Shown piece after piece: positions 50,369-59,781 of a stretch of DNA of 64,000 nucleotides (the stretch's first letter is position 1; each line of letters opens with the position of its first letter). A program made the position numbers and the translations under genes. Origin of the DNA: Roseofilum reptotaenium CS-1145 (lineage in GTDB: Bacteria > Cyanobacteriota > Cyanobacteriia > Cyanobacteriales > Desertifilaceae); NCBI RefSeq assembly GCF_028330985.1, contig NZ_JAQMUE010000112.1, positions 1 through 64,000 of the forward strand, in the 5' to 3' direction. A model generated the notes under the pieces. The model worked only from the letters and a program-made list of their open reading frames with translations, did not search any database and had not been told where the DNA came from.

Positions 50369-51676
50369 ATGACCAGTTTTGAGAAAGCTTTGCTGTTTAT
50401 TGAACAACGGTGGCGACGGAAAACAGGTAAGCATTTAAGTCCTATTCAAAAAGCCATTCTCCACGGTTCCTGGGAAGAGGAAGCAATTCCTTATCATCAA
50501 ATTGCAGTTCAGGAAAATTATTCCTCCCAGTATATTCAACAAGTGGCCGCTCCTTATATATGGCGTATCTTATCGGACATTTTAGGGGAACCGGTTAGCA
50601 AAAAAAGTTTTACTTCTGTAGTAAAGAATTACCTGGCGACCAGAAATCGAAACAGTGGTTTACTTGAGGTTCCTGGCGATCGCTTATCTCTTGACTCTGA
50701 GTTGTATATTAGTAGACCTATAGAGCAACTGGCTTTTCAAATCCTGTCTCATGCAGGAGGGGCTTTAAGTCTTGTTGGCTCTAGGAAAATGGGGAAAACC
50801 TCTCTGATGATTCGACTTGTGCATCGAGCAAGACAAGAAAACCTGACAGTTATTCCCTTAAGCCTGGAACAGGTTGACCCACAGTTTTTAGAGAATCTAG
50901 ATCAGTTTCTACGATGGCTGATTTATGAGTTATATCATCGATTGAACCTGTCACTTTCTGAAGGCGATTTTTCTAGGGATGGGTTAGGCTGTAAAGGATT
51001 ATCGACTCATTTACTAGAACACTTACTAAAGCAAATCCATTCCCCTTTAGTGGTTGTACTTGATCAGTTTGATTTATTATTCAATAATCTTTCAATTTCG
51101 ATTGATTTCTTACGCTTGCTGAATTACTGGTATGAAGCTTCAGGATACGGATTGCCAGAAAGTAATGCTTGGCAAAAATTACGATTTATATTAGTGACGA
51201 GTACAGATATTTATGCTGAACTTAATCTTAAAAGTTCTCCTATACAAATGGGGCAATCGATTAAAATGCCTTACTTTACAACGTTAGAAGTAGATGAGCT
51301 GACACGCCGTTTTAGGCTACAACTTACCTCTTCTGAAGTTGAAGAATTAATGCAGCTTACAGGAGGACATCCTTATTTAGTAGGCTTGAGTTTATACGCT
51401 ATTTCTGGACATTATCTCAGTTTCAAGACTTTTTTGAAAGATAGTGTTGATGGAGAGCTGATCTTCGACAAACACTTACATTTCTATGGGCAAATTCTCC
51501 AAAGAAATAGTACTCTCTTGCGTGGTTTTCAAGAGGTCGTTCAAGCTCAAGAAGCTGTAAGATTATCTCCATTTCTAGAGTTTCAGCTTGAAAGCTTGGG
51601 TCTGGTGAAGTTGGGAAAGAATGGGGTAACAGTAGCGAATGGGTTATATCGTCGGTATTTTGGCGATCGCCTTTAG
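50369..51676 (+). CDS. HTH-AAA ATPase of the vMAP/AAA-35 type
   Basis: A 435-residue protein. Residues 1-90 match the helix-turn-helix-like N-terminal domain of vWA-MoxR-associated proteins (RWRRKTGKHLSPIQKAILHG, YHQIAVQENYSSQYIQQVA). Residues 112-400 match the cyanobacterial AAA-like ATPase (PF14516): ELYISRPIEQLAFQIL, P-loop GSRKMGKTSL (137-146), Walker B VVVLDQFDLL and GGHPYLVGLSLYAI near the sensor region. These modules usually carry an effector (WD40, CHAT, TIR-like) and resemble STAND switches in bacterial conflict systems. Here no effector domain is fused and none is adjacent. Confidence 0.82.
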   Translation: MTSFEKALLFIEQRWRRKTGKHLSPIQKAILHGSWEEEAIPYHQIAVQENYSSQYIQQVAAPYIWRILSDILGEPVSKKSFTSVVKNYLATRNRNSGLLEVPGDRLSLDSELYISRPIEQLAFQILSHAGGALSLVGSRKMGKTSLMIRLVHRARQENLTVIPLSLEQVDPQFLENLDQFLRWLIYELYHRLNLSLSEGDFSRDGLGCKGLSTHLLEHLLKQIHSPLVVVLDQFDLLFNNLSISIDFLRLLNYWYEASGYGLPESNAWQKLRFILVTSTDIYAELNLKSSPIQMGQSIKMPYFTTLEVDELTRRFRLQLTSSEVEELMQLTGGHPYLVGLSLYAISGHYLSFKTFLKDSVDGELIFDKHLHFYGQILQRNSTLLRGFQEVVQAQEAVRLSPFLEFQLESLGLVKLGKNGVTVANGLYRRYFGDRL

Positions 51677-51742
51677 ATTGGCTTCCATAAATACATGTTC
51701 ATGCAAAGATGGGTGGGAAGATGAACGTAGTATGCGATTTTT

Positions 51743-51794
51743 TACTATATGTAGCGCAAAACTTAAATTTTGTCAAACTCTATCACTAAATGTG
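51743..51794 (+). promoter_or_regulatory. Possible NrdR box pair before nrdA
   Basis: TACTATATGTA (51743-51753) resembles the NrdR box core CTATATnTAG. A poorer match, CACTAAATGTG (51784-51794), lies 41 bases away centre to centre, about four helical turns, as NrdR boxes often do. The first is fair, the second weak. Confidence 0.35.
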
Positions 51795-51838
51795 GAAAAT
51801 GGAGTACATTAGAATCTTATCACTTCATTGATTCCCCT

Positions 51839-54103
51839 ATGATGCAACCAACTCTCTCCATAACAGACCATACTCCTCACACAACCCCGATTCATGTGAT
51901 TAAGCGAAACGGAACTCTTGCAGCTCTAGATGTCACTAAGATTCGCGCTGTTGTAGAGTGGGCTTGTTCGGGAACCCAGGCTAATCCTATTCCTTTAGAG
52001 GCTGGATTAACGACTCGTCTACGCAATGGGGTGACGACTAGGGAAATTCAGGAAAACCTCATTAATTGTAGCTTAGAGTTGTGTTCTCCGACAGAACCGG
52101 ATTGGCGTTATGTGGCGGGACGGCTGCATATGTGGAGTCTGTGGAAAGATACTCTAGCGGGTAGGGGCTATCAATATGGCGATTATCCGCAAACAGTGGC
52201 TCGTAAGGTAGCAGCGAATGAATATGATGAGCGAATTTTAACCTATACTCCCGATGAATTAGAAATTGCGGACAGTTGGATTAATCCCGATTGGGATACG
52301 GATTATGATTATGCTGGGGCAACACTGTTAACTAAGCGGTATTTGCTCAAGGATGAGTTGCCGCAAGAAGCGTATCTGACTTGTGCTCTGCTGCTCGCGT
52401 CGGTGGAGGAACCCCAAAACCGCTTGAAGTGGGCGAAAAAGTTTTATGAGGCGATCGCCCAACGGAAAATTTCCCTGGCTACCCCCATCTTAGCTAACCT
52501 GCGAATTCCTGGGGGTTCTCTGTCGAGTTGCTTCATTACTGCCATGGATGACAACCTAGAGAGCATTTACGAAACCTTAACCGATACTGCCCGCATCTCC
52601 AAAAATGGTGGCGGCGTAGGGGTAAACGTGAGCCGTATTCGGGCAACGGGATCTTGGGTAATGGGTAAATCCAATGCTTCTGGAGGAGTGGTACCGTGGA
52701 TTAAATTGCTTAATGATACAGCGATCGCCGTGAACCAAGGCGGAAGACGGGCGGGTGCAGTTACCGTCAGCCTCGATATTTGGCATTTGGATGCCTTGGA
52801 ATTCCTAGAAATGCAAACCGAAAACGGGGATCAACGACGCAAAGCCTATGACATTTTCCCCCAATTGGTGATTGCAGACGAATTCATGAGACGGGTTATT
52901 GCCAAACAAGACTGGACGTTAGTCGATCCCTATGAAGTGAAAAACAAGCTGGGCATCGATCTGCCCACACTCTGGGGTGAAGAGTTTGAGCAAGCTTATA
53001 AAACCATTGAAGCGGAAGTTGGCCGTACCCTGAACCTGTATAACCGGATTAATGCCAGGGAATTCTTTAAGACGATCATGCGTACCCAGGTAGAGACGGG
53101 TATGCCTTATCTGGCATTCAAAGATACCATTAACCGCGCTAACCCCAACTCGCATCAAGGCTACATTCCCGGCGTTAATCTCTGTTGTGAATCCTTTAGC
53201 AATGTCAGTCCTGGGATTGAGGCTCATTGTTGCAACTTGAATAGTCTCAATTTTGCTACCTTAGAGATAGAGGAATTACCTGACATTTGCCAAACGGCAG
53301 TACGGATGTTAGATAATACCATCGAAATTACCCATCCTCCGTTCTCAGCCAGTAAAACCCATAATCAGAAATATCGCACTATTGGTGTAGGAGCTATGGG
53401 ATTAGCCGATTGGTTAGCCAAACGCCAGCTCTCCTATGAAGACTTGCCCCAAATGAGTCATTTATTTGAAGAGATGGGCTATTGGTGTACCCATGCATCC
53501 ATGGAATTAGCTAAAGAGCGTGGTGCTTATAATAGCTTTGCTGGGAGTCAGTGGAGTAAAGGAAATTTAATTGGTGCTAAACCAGTAGATTGGTTTCGCG
53601 AAAACTCTGAACAGCCCCAGCGTTGGGAACAATTGTCACAGGATATCCAAACATACGGCATTCGCAATTCCCATATTACGGCGATCGCCCCCAACACCTC
53701 CTCTTCCCTCGTCCAAGGTTGCACCGCCAGTATTCTTCCCACCTATAGCCGCTTCTTCTACGATAAATGGGCAAAAGGCAGCGTACCCATTGCTCCCCCA
53801 TTTATTACTAATTCCTTTTGGTACTACCAAGAAAACAAACACTTGGAACAGAAAAAAGTAGTAGCTGCTGTCTCCACTATTCAGCAATGGATTGACACCG
53901 GTATTTCTATGGAACTCCTCTTCAATTTGAATACTGGTATCTATTTTCAGGATGAACCCGAACGCACTCTCAAAGCCAAAGATATTTTTGAAACCTTAAT
54001 CATGGCTTGGGAGCAAAAATGTAAAGCGGTATACTATGTCCGAACCGTACAACGGGATGACTTTAAAGAAGGATTAACGGATTGTAGTTCTTGCGCCAAT
54101 TAA
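51839..54103 (+). CDS. nrdA: Class Ia ribonucleotide reductase, large subunit
   Basis: Reduces ribonucleoside diphosphates for DNA synthesis. The 754-residue product has a short ATP-cone-like start (HVIKRNGTLAALDVTKIRAV) and the catalytic barrel with SLSSCFITAMDDN (first redox Cys), NLCCESFS (radical Cys with Asn and Glu), AHCCNLNSLNF (second redox Cys), IAPNTSSSLVQGCTASILPT, and the C-terminal shuttle CSSC. All catalytic residues are in place. The paired ATGs at 51839 and 51842 are preferred over TTG at 51770, which adds unrelated residues. nrdB follows on the same strand, but a terminator lies between. Confidence 0.95.
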   Translation: MMQPTLSITDHTPHTTPIHVIKRNGTLAALDVTKIRAVVEWACSGTQANPIPLEAGLTTRLRNGVTTREIQENLINCSLELCSPTEPDWRYVAGRLHMWSLWKDTLAGRGYQYGDYPQTVARKVAANEYDERILTYTPDELEIADSWINPDWDTDYDYAGATLLTKRYLLKDELPQEAYLTCALLLASVEEPQNRLKWAKKFYEAIAQRKISLATPILANLRIPGGSLSSCFITAMDDNLESIYETLTDTARISKNGGGVGVNVSRIRATGSWVMGKSNASGGVVPWIKLLNDTAIAVNQGGRRAGAVTVSLDIWHLDALEFLEMQTENGDQRRKAYDIFPQLVIADEFMRRVIAKQDWTLVDPYEVKNKLGIDLPTLWGEEFEQAYKTIEAEVGRTLNLYNRINAREFFKTIMRTQVETGMPYLAFKDTINRANPNSHQGYIPGVNLCCESFSNVSPGIEAHCCNLNSLNFATLEIEELPDICQTAVRMLDNTIEITHPPFSASKTHNQKYRTIGVGAMGLADWLAKRQLSYEDLPQMSHLFEEMGYWCTHASMELAKERGAYNSFAGSQWSKGNLIGAKPVDWFRENSEQPQRWEQLSQDIQTYGIRNSHITAIAPNTSSSLVQGCTASILPTYSRFFYDKWAKGSVPIAPPFITNSFWYYQENKHLEQKKVVAAVSTIQQWIDTGISMELLFNLNTGIYFQDEPERTLKAKDIFETLIMAWEQKCKAVYYVRTVQRDDFKEGLTDCSSCAN

Positions 54104-54127
54104 CTCCATATTTGCAAAAAATGGACA

Positions 54128-54161
54128 ATGGAAGTAGATTATAAACTGCTTCCATTTTTTT
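54128..54161 (+). terminator. Terminator between nrdA and nrdB
   Basis: AATGGAAG(TAG) pairs with (CTG)CTTCCATT (54128-54138 and 54145-54155), followed by a T7 run overlapping the earliest possible nrdB codon. It would uncouple or attenuate nrdB transcription. Confidence 0.8.
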
Positions 54162-54189
54162 GTCATTCACTCCCAATCAGTCTACGAAT

Positions 54190-55260
54190 ATGATGAATCA
54201 TAAACACCCAGTTGATCGCCAAAAAATGACGGTTAACCCAATTTTCAACCCTGGGGGAAATGACGATACCGAACATCGAACCATTTGGTTTGGTGAAACC
54301 ACTAATCTCATGCAACTCAATGATGTTCGCTATCCCTGGGCAGTCAGTCTTTATAAAATGATGCGGGAAAACTTCTGGATTCCCGAAAAATTGGATATTA
54401 CCCAAGATGTGGTTGATTATTGGAATTTAACCCCAGAAGAAAGGAAAGCATTTGATGGGATTTTGTCCTATTTAACGTTTTTAGATTCTGTCCAAACCTG
54501 CAATATTCCTCATTTGAAAAGTACGGTTACTGCCCCAGAAGTGAGTTTGTGTATGGCAGAACAAATTGCCCAAGAGGGGATGCATAATCAGAGTTATCAA
54601 TACATGATAGAGACCATTATTCCTTCAGAGAGAAGGAATGAAGTGTATGATTTCTGGCGCACCGATAAAGTATTGAAAGAGCGGTGTACGTTTGTAGCAG
54701 GACTCTATCAGCAATATATTGACGATCCTACTCCAGAAAATTACTTCATTTCTTTGGTAGCAGATTATGTTTTGGAGGGGCTTTATTTTTACAATGGTTT
54801 TTGCTTTTTCTATAATCTAGCTTCGCGGATGTTGATGCCAGGAAGTGCGGATATTTTCAAATTGATTAATCGAGATGAATTATCCCATGTCCGTCTTTAT
54901 CAAAAAATTATTCCGGAAGCGATGACGGTGTTTCCCCATTCGCTCGATCAAGTTTATGAAATGTTCGATCAAGCCGTGCGCCATGAATGTCAGTGGACCA
55001 ACCATATTATTGGCAACCAAATCCTGGGAGTTACAGATGCGAGTACGGAGCAGTATACGAAATACTTGGCGAATATTCGCTTAGGAGCGATCGGTCTTCC
55101 GCCGTTGTACGCAGATGATAAGTACAAGAAGAGTCCCTATGCTCATCTAGAGCGCTTTTCGGATACGAAGAAAGAAGGTCATACGAAGGCGAACTTCTTT
55201 GAAGCGGGAGTCACCAGTTATGTGATGTCCTCTGGAGTAACCGGATGGGATGAAATCTAG
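54190..55260 (+). CDS. nrdB: Class Ia ribonucleotide reductase, small subunit
   Basis: Provides the diiron-tyrosyl radical for NrdA. Within about 356 residues the ligands are visible: AEQIAQEGMHNQSYQY (Glu, His, and the radical Tyr in the EGMHNQSY spacing), DYVLEGLYFYNGF (Glu) and INRDELSHVRLYQK (Glu and His). Possible starts are ATG at 54190, 54193 or 54226 (MTVNPIFNPGGND, where family likeness begins). A TTG at 54160 lies in the terminator T-run and is unlikely. There is no strong ribosome site before any of them. Confidence 0.93.
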   Translation: MMNHKHPVDRQKMTVNPIFNPGGNDDTEHRTIWFGETTNLMQLNDVRYPWAVSLYKMMRENFWIPEKLDITQDVVDYWNLTPEERKAFDGILSYLTFLDSVQTCNIPHLKSTVTAPEVSLCMAEQIAQEGMHNQSYQYMIETIIPSERRNEVYDFWRTDKVLKERCTFVAGLYQQYIDDPTPENYFISLVADYVLEGLYFYNGFCFFYNLASRMLMPGSADIFKLINRDELSHVRLYQKIIPEAMTVFPHSLDQVYEMFDQAVRHECQWTNHIIGNQILGVTDASTEQYTKYLANIRLGAIGLPPLYADDKYKKSPYAHLERFSDTKKEGHTKANFFEAGVTSYVMSSGVTGWDEI

Positions 55261-55486
55261 GAATTGCAAGCTGTAGCTCTCTTTGAGGTCGTTAACATCA
55301 TGGGGGTTTAGCGTCCCCAGTTGTATGTTCGGCGATCGCCATGCTATGGTGATCGCCGTCGCCAACATAGCTCAATTCCCATCACAATTTGGCTCGTAAA
55401 AGATCATCATTGGCTATGAGGGGTATCACCCACTATTCAAAAGAATTGGGAGAGGATAGGAACATAACGAATTAGGAAAAATAAGC

Positions 55487-55702
55487 ATGTTAACTAGCAC
55501 AGAAGGAGTATCCGACTACATCTCAGATCTGTTTGGCTCAGTCGGTTCTATCAATGCCATCTCTTTTGAAGAGTGGTTTTTCCTGCAAACAACCTTCCAA
55601 ATACTCAGTTCTAACTGTGAAGAACACAAAGCAGTACATCGTATCTTAAGAGCGGTACGGCGAGGACAAATCAAAATTATCAGAGAATCCGTAGCCAGCT
55701 AG
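55487..55702 (+). CDS. 71-residue conserved-type small protein
   Basis: Starts MLTSTEGVSDYISDLFGSVG and ends HRILRAVRRGQIKIIRESVAS. The helical C-terminus (HKAVHRILRAVRRGQIKI) is a pattern seen in short cyanobacterial proteins of unknown function, where a charged RLLRAVRRG helix follows an acidic region. It is soluble, with no signal. A ribosome site (TAGGAAAAA) lies 7-8 bases before ATG. It is isolated between nrdB and the M67 gene. Confidence 0.65.
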   Translation: MLTSTEGVSDYISDLFGSVGSINAISFEEWFFLQTTFQILSSNCEEHKAVHRILRAVRRGQIKIIRESVAS

Positions 55703-55850
55703 AGCAATGTCTAGGTCGATCTCCATCATACTCCGCATCACTTGACGATCGCCTCAGTCTAAACTGTCCCTATTCCGCGATCGCTTCCCTACTGGCGATC
55801 GCTATGGTACAACTATCATACTTACATCTGATTATTGATATCGGGCCAAA

Positions 55851-56327
55851 ATGCAGGTTAAATCGGAGCATCTAGAGATCATTCGCGCTCATGCACAGGA
55901 GTGTTATCCGCAAGAATGCTGTGGGGTGTTGTTGGGTACAATTGAGGAAGATGAGAGGGTTTTGGTGGAGGTAGTGCGGACGGAGAATGGTTGGAATGAA
56001 GAGATGGCAGAGCGACTAGAAGAGATGGGGATGAGGGGAAAGACGAAACTGGAGCGGTATACAATCGCCCCCCAAACCCTGCTAACCTTACAAAAAGATG
56101 CCCGTTCTCGCCATCTCCAGATTGTGGGATTCTATCATTCCCATCCCGATTATCCCGCTGTGCCTTCGGAATGCGATCGCCTCTTAGCTTGGCAAGATTA
56201 CCACTATATCATCGTCTCCGTCATCGAAGGACGCGCCACAGTGATTAACGACTGGGTTTTAGATAGAGATCGCCAATTCCAACCCTCGCCACTCGAAAAT
56301 ATTCTTAACACAGATACCCACAAGTGA
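55851..56327 (+). CDS. M67-family (JAMM) metallopeptidase
   Basis: A 158-residue JAB1/MPN-type zinc peptidase: Glu22 near ECCGVLLG, then YHSHPDYPAVPSECDR with His96, His98, Ser106 and Asp109, the complete JAMM motif (HxHP...SxxD). Bacterial members remove C-terminal residues or release ubiquitin-like sulfur carriers such as ThiS/MoaD. The next gene, 63 bases on, encodes a MoeB-rhodanese E1 enzyme, which fits a role in sulfur-carrier maturation. No start alternatives: the ATG is 6 residues from the first strand. Confidence 0.87.
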   Translation: MQVKSEHLEIIRAHAQECYPQECCGVLLGTIEEDERVLVEVVRTENGWNEEMAERLEEMGMRGKTKLERYTIAPQTLLTLQKDARSRHLQIVGFYHSHPDYPAVPSECDRLLAWQDYHYIIVSVIEGRATVINDWVLDRDRQFQPSPLENILNTDTHK

Positions 56328-56390
56328 AAGAGAGCGCTACAATAAGGAACTCCATATGGGAAATTCTTGCAACTTGTCCCCTAAACTTCT

Positions 56391-57563
56391 ATGCTCAATC
56401 CTAATCTGGACGATATTCAACTCATCCCAGAAGAGTACGAACGCTACTCTCGCCATCTGATTTTGCCAGAAATTGGACTGGAAGGGCAAAAACGCCTCAA
56501 AGCGGCCAGTGTTCTGTGTATCGGTACAGGGGGTCTCGGCTCACCCCTACTGCTCTACCTAGCAGCAGCCGGTGTCGGACGCATTGGTATCGTTGACTTT
56601 GATATCGTCGATCGCTCTAACCTTCAACGTCAAGTCATTCACGGCATATCCTGGGTCGGGAAACCCAAAATTGAATCGGCTAAAAATCGGATTCACGAGA
56701 TTAACCCCTCTTGCCAAGTCGATCTGTACGAAACGCGCCTAAGTTCAGAAAACGCCCTAGAGATCGTTGAACCCTATGACATCGTAGTGGATGGAACAGA
56801 TAACTTCCCCACCCGCTATCTGGTGAATGATGCCTGTGTTTTACTCAATAAACCCAATGTTTATGGGTCAATTTACCGGTTTGAAGGACAAGCCACTGTC
56901 TTTAACTATGAAGGGGGACCCAACTATCGCGACCTCTATCCCGAACCCCCACCGCCGGGAATGGTTCCTTCTTGTGCAGAAGGAGGCGTGTTAGGGATTT
57001 TACCCGGAATGATTGGAGTCATTCAAGCGACAGAAACCGTCAAAATTATCCTCGGTTCCCCAACGACGTTAAGCGGTCGTTTGCTCTTATATAATTCCCT
57101 AGATATGAAATTCCGGGAGTTAAAATTAAGACCCAATCCAGAGCGCCCGGTCATCGACAAATTGATTGATTACGAGCAGTTTTGTGGCATTCCTCAAGCC
57201 AGAGAACAGGAAGCTCAACAGCAATCGGCAATTCCGGAAATGACAGTTACGGAATTGAAAGCCCTGCTCGATAGTAGTGCCGACGATATACTGTTAATTG
57301 ATGTCCGTAATCCCCATGAATACGATATTGCCCAAATTCCTGGTGCAGTGTTGATTCCTTTACCGGATATTGAAGAAGGAACAGGGGTCGATAAAGTGAA
57401 GGAATTGCTCAATGGTCATAAGCTAATTGCCCATTGTAAGATGGGAGCGCGATCGGCTACAGCTTTGGGTATTCTTAAAGAAGCAGGCATTGAAGGTATT
57501 AATGTAAAGGGCGGAATTTTAGCCTGGAGTGATGAAGTCGATCCTTCTGTGCCGAAATATTAG
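56391..57563 (+). CDS. moeB: Adenylyltransferase MoeB/ThiF type with rhodanese domain
   Basis: An E1-like enzyme that adenylates the C-terminal Gly of a sulfur carrier (MoaD or ThiS) and, through its fused rhodanese domain, supplies sulfur. In 390 residues: nucleotide loop CIGTGGLGSPLLLYLAAAGV (45-50 core), DFDIVDRSNLQRQV, catalytic Cys195 in VPSCAEGGVLG, and rhodanese from about 283 with LLIDVRNPHEYDIAQIPGAV and Cys349 in AHCKMGARSA. Zinc CxxC pairs of E. coli MoeB are not apparent. The adjoining M67 gene is a typical neighbour. Confidence 0.9.
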   Translation: MLNPNLDDIQLIPEEYERYSRHLILPEIGLEGQKRLKAASVLCIGTGGLGSPLLLYLAAAGVGRIGIVDFDIVDRSNLQRQVIHGISWVGKPKIESAKNRIHEINPSCQVDLYETRLSSENALEIVEPYDIVVDGTDNFPTRYLVNDACVLLNKPNVYGSIYRFEGQATVFNYEGGPNYRDLYPEPPPPGMVPSCAEGGVLGILPGMIGVIQATETVKIILGSPTTLSGRLLLYNSLDMKFRELKLRPNPERPVIDKLIDYEQFCGIPQAREQEAQQQSAIPEMTVTELKALLDSSADDILLIDVRNPHEYDIAQIPGAVLIPLPDIEEGTGVDKVKELLNGHKLIAHCKMGARSATALGILKEAGIEGINVKGGILAWSDEVDPSVPKY

Positions 57564-57611
57564 TCTTTAGCGAGTAGAGAGTCCACTCCTTTATATCTGC
57601 AATCTTAATAG

Positions 57612-57640
57612 AACAAGGGGCCCCTAGCCCCTTGTTTTGT
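57612..57640. terminator. Bidirectional terminator between moeB and the MTHFR-like gene
   Basis: AACAAGGGG and CCCCTTGTT form a 9-bp stem (57612-57620, 57628-57636), followed by TTGT on one side. It lies between convergent genes. Confidence 0.75.
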
Positions 57641-57681
57641 CTGCCTACCAAAGAGAGATGAATGTCATATCAACGCAAAAA

Positions 57682-58572
57682 TTAAGACAGAGGCCCAATA
57701 TCGGCTAAATCCAAAATTTGGGGAATTAAGTCCTCGCGCTTCACCGCCATCAGATGGACACCATGACAAATATTGCGAGCCAGTTTAATTTGTTCAGCGG
57801 CAATTTTCATGCCTTCTAAGAGTGGTTTTTCTGCATTGGCGAGGCGCTCGATCAAGGAATCGGGAATATGAACACCAGGGACACAGCGCTTAACAAATTT
57901 TGCATTTTTAGCGGATTTGAGTAAGAAAATTCCGGCTAAAATAGGTTTATCCGATCCGGCTGCAACTTGGGTCATGAATTTATCCAAACGCTCAAAATCA
58001 GTGACCATTTGACTTTGGAAAAACTGAGCGCCAGCATCTAACTTTCTTTTAAACCGTCGTTGTAATCCTGACCAACTGTCAAGTTGGGGGTCTACCGCAG
58101 CTCCCGCTAAGAGGTTGAGGGGGCCATCGGGGAGTTTCTTTTGATGAGCGTCAAACCCTTGGTTGAGGAGGTCAATGACTTTTAACAGACGTACTGATTC
58201 GAGTTCAAATACGGGGCGACCATCGCCATAATCTCCAGCTTTTGGTGGGTCTCCAGTGAGGGCGAGAATATTGTGAATGCCTAAAGCATTGGCTCCCATG
58301 AGATCGGCTTGAATGCCCATACGGTTTCGATCGCGGCAAGCGACTTGACAAATGGGTTCAATCCCTTGTTGCAATAAAAGCACGCTGGCAGCCAAGGGAC
58401 ACATGCGTAAAACCGCACGACTACCATCAGTAATATTGACGGCATGAACCCGGCCTTTCAGGTGTTTAGACATTTCTATCATATGGCTGGTGTCGCCTCC
58501 TTTGGGGGGCATAACTTCAGCCGTCACTAGGAATTCTCCTGAATGTAAGGCTTGACGAAAAGAATTAACCAT
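57682..58572 (-). CDS. Methylenetetrahydrofolate reductase-like protein
   Basis: A 296-residue TIM-barrel flavoprotein of the MTHFR superfamily: FLVTAEVMPPKGGDTSHMIE at the start (Glu next to the flavin), AVNITDG, ICQVACRDRNRMGIQADLMG, ILALTGDPPKAGDYGDGRPV and AGAQFFQSQMVTDFERLDKF. It makes methyl-THF for methionine synthesis, or a related one-carbon reaction in this subfamily, where the NADPH-type motif of classic MetF is not obvious. Single gene, 20 bases after trpS on the same strand, perhaps co-transcribed. Confidence 0.85.
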   Translation of the reverse strand: MVNSFRQALHSGEFLVTAEVMPPKGGDTSHMIEMSKHLKGRVHAVNITDGSRAVLRMCPLAASVLLLQQGIEPICQVACRDRNRMGIQADLMGANALGIHNILALTGDPPKAGDYGDGRPVFELESVRLLKVIDLLNQGFDAHQKKLPDGPLNLLAGAAVDPQLDSWSGLQRRFKRKLDAGAQFFQSQMVTDFERLDKFMTQVAAGSDKPILAGIFLLKSAKNAKFVKRCVPGVHIPDSLIERLANAEKPLLEGMKIAAEQIKLARNICHGVHLMAVKREDLIPQILDLADIGPLS

Positions 58573-58592
58573 AATAAAAAAAGTAATGTTAT

Positions 58593-59600
58593 TTACAAGG
58601 GACTGGAATAGCCGAGGGCTTTTTTGACTTCAGCTAAGGTAGAAGAAGCGATCGCCTCTGCCTTTTGCCGACCTTCGCGCAAAACTGATTCTAGATACGG
58701 ACGATCGCCCATAATTTCCTGATATTTGTCTTGAATGGGTTTGAGCGCTTCTACCACGGTTTCCGTCAGCAAGGGCTTAAATTGTCCCCATCCCATCTCT
58801 TGACATTCTGCTGCTACTGCTTCCTTCGTTTGTCCAGAGAGTAGCATATAAAGGCTCAATAGGTTATGACATTCTGGCCGGTCTAAATTATCAAATTCTA
58901 AGCCCCGAACGGGATCGGTTTTACAGCGCTTAATTTTGCGAGCGATCGCCTCTGGGGGATCGAGTACACTAATTCGACTTTGTTCGCTCGGATCGGATTT
59001 TGACATCTTTTTCGTGCCATCCGTCAAACTCATCACCCGTGCGCCTTCCTTTCTAATCAAAGGATTGGGTAACTTCAGTACCGTTTCTCCTTTGCCATAA
59101 AAATGATTAAAGCGAGCTGCAATATCGCGAGTGAGTTCTAGATGTTGTTTTTGATCTTCTCCCACGGGCACGCGATCGGCTTGATAGAGCAAAATATCCG
59201 CTGCCATTAACACAGGATAATCTAACAATCCTGTGCCTACATTTTCGCCCTGTTTAATCGCTTTTTCTTTAAACTGAATCATATCTTCTAACCAGTTTAG
59301 AGGAGTAATACAGTTAAGCAACCAGGTTAATTCACTATGGGCAGGGACATGGGATTGAATAAAAATGGTGCTATGCTCTAAATCGATACCACAGGCTAGA
59401 TAGAGCGCTGCAATGGTATAAGTATCGGCGGCTAGGGTTTCTGGGGTATGAGGAACCGTGATTGCATGGAGATCGACCACACAAAAATAGTTTTCATATT
59501 CGCTTTGTCCCTCAACCCAGTTCCGGATCGCACCTAAATAGTTACCGAGATGAAGGTTACCGGTGGGTTGAACACCAGAAAGAATGCGCTGTTTACTCAT
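58593..59600 (-). CDS. trpS: Tryptophanyl-tRNA synthetase
   Basis: A 335-residue class I synthetase: SGVQPTGNLHLGNYLGAIRN with the HIGH-type motif (HLGN), DLHAITVPHTPE, MAADILLYQADRVPVGEDQKQH for amino-acid recognition (split by function), and KKMSKSDPS, the KMSKS loop. It charges tRNA-Trp. Length is normal. The gene heads a two-gene minus-strand unit with the MTHFR-like gene. Confidence 0.95.
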   Translation of the reverse strand: MSKQRILSGVQPTGNLHLGNYLGAIRNWVEGQSEYENYFCVVDLHAITVPHTPETLAADTYTIAALYLACGIDLEHSTIFIQSHVPAHSELTWLLNCITPLNWLEDMIQFKEKAIKQGENVGTGLLDYPVLMAADILLYQADRVPVGEDQKQHLELTRDIAARFNHFYGKGETVLKLPNPLIRKEGARVMSLTDGTKKMSKSDPSEQSRISVLDPPEAIARKIKRCKTDPVRGLEFDNLDRPECHNLLSLYMLLSGQTKEAVAAECQEMGWGQFKPLLTETVVEALKPIQDKYQEIMGDRPYLESVLREGRQKAEAIASSTLAEVKKALGYSSPL

Positions 59601-59781
59601 ACTTTTGGGAAGGGACGGCAGGAGTCAAGGTTGGACAGGTCAGCTCAGGAATATAGCCAAAAACCGGGGTTAGGCGCTAACCTGCCCAGAAAATGACGAG
59701 AGAGGTGGTTTTTGGATATTAATTTTTATTACAATACACTAATCTGGAACAAATTGTTAAATTTTGAGGGTGAATTCAATC

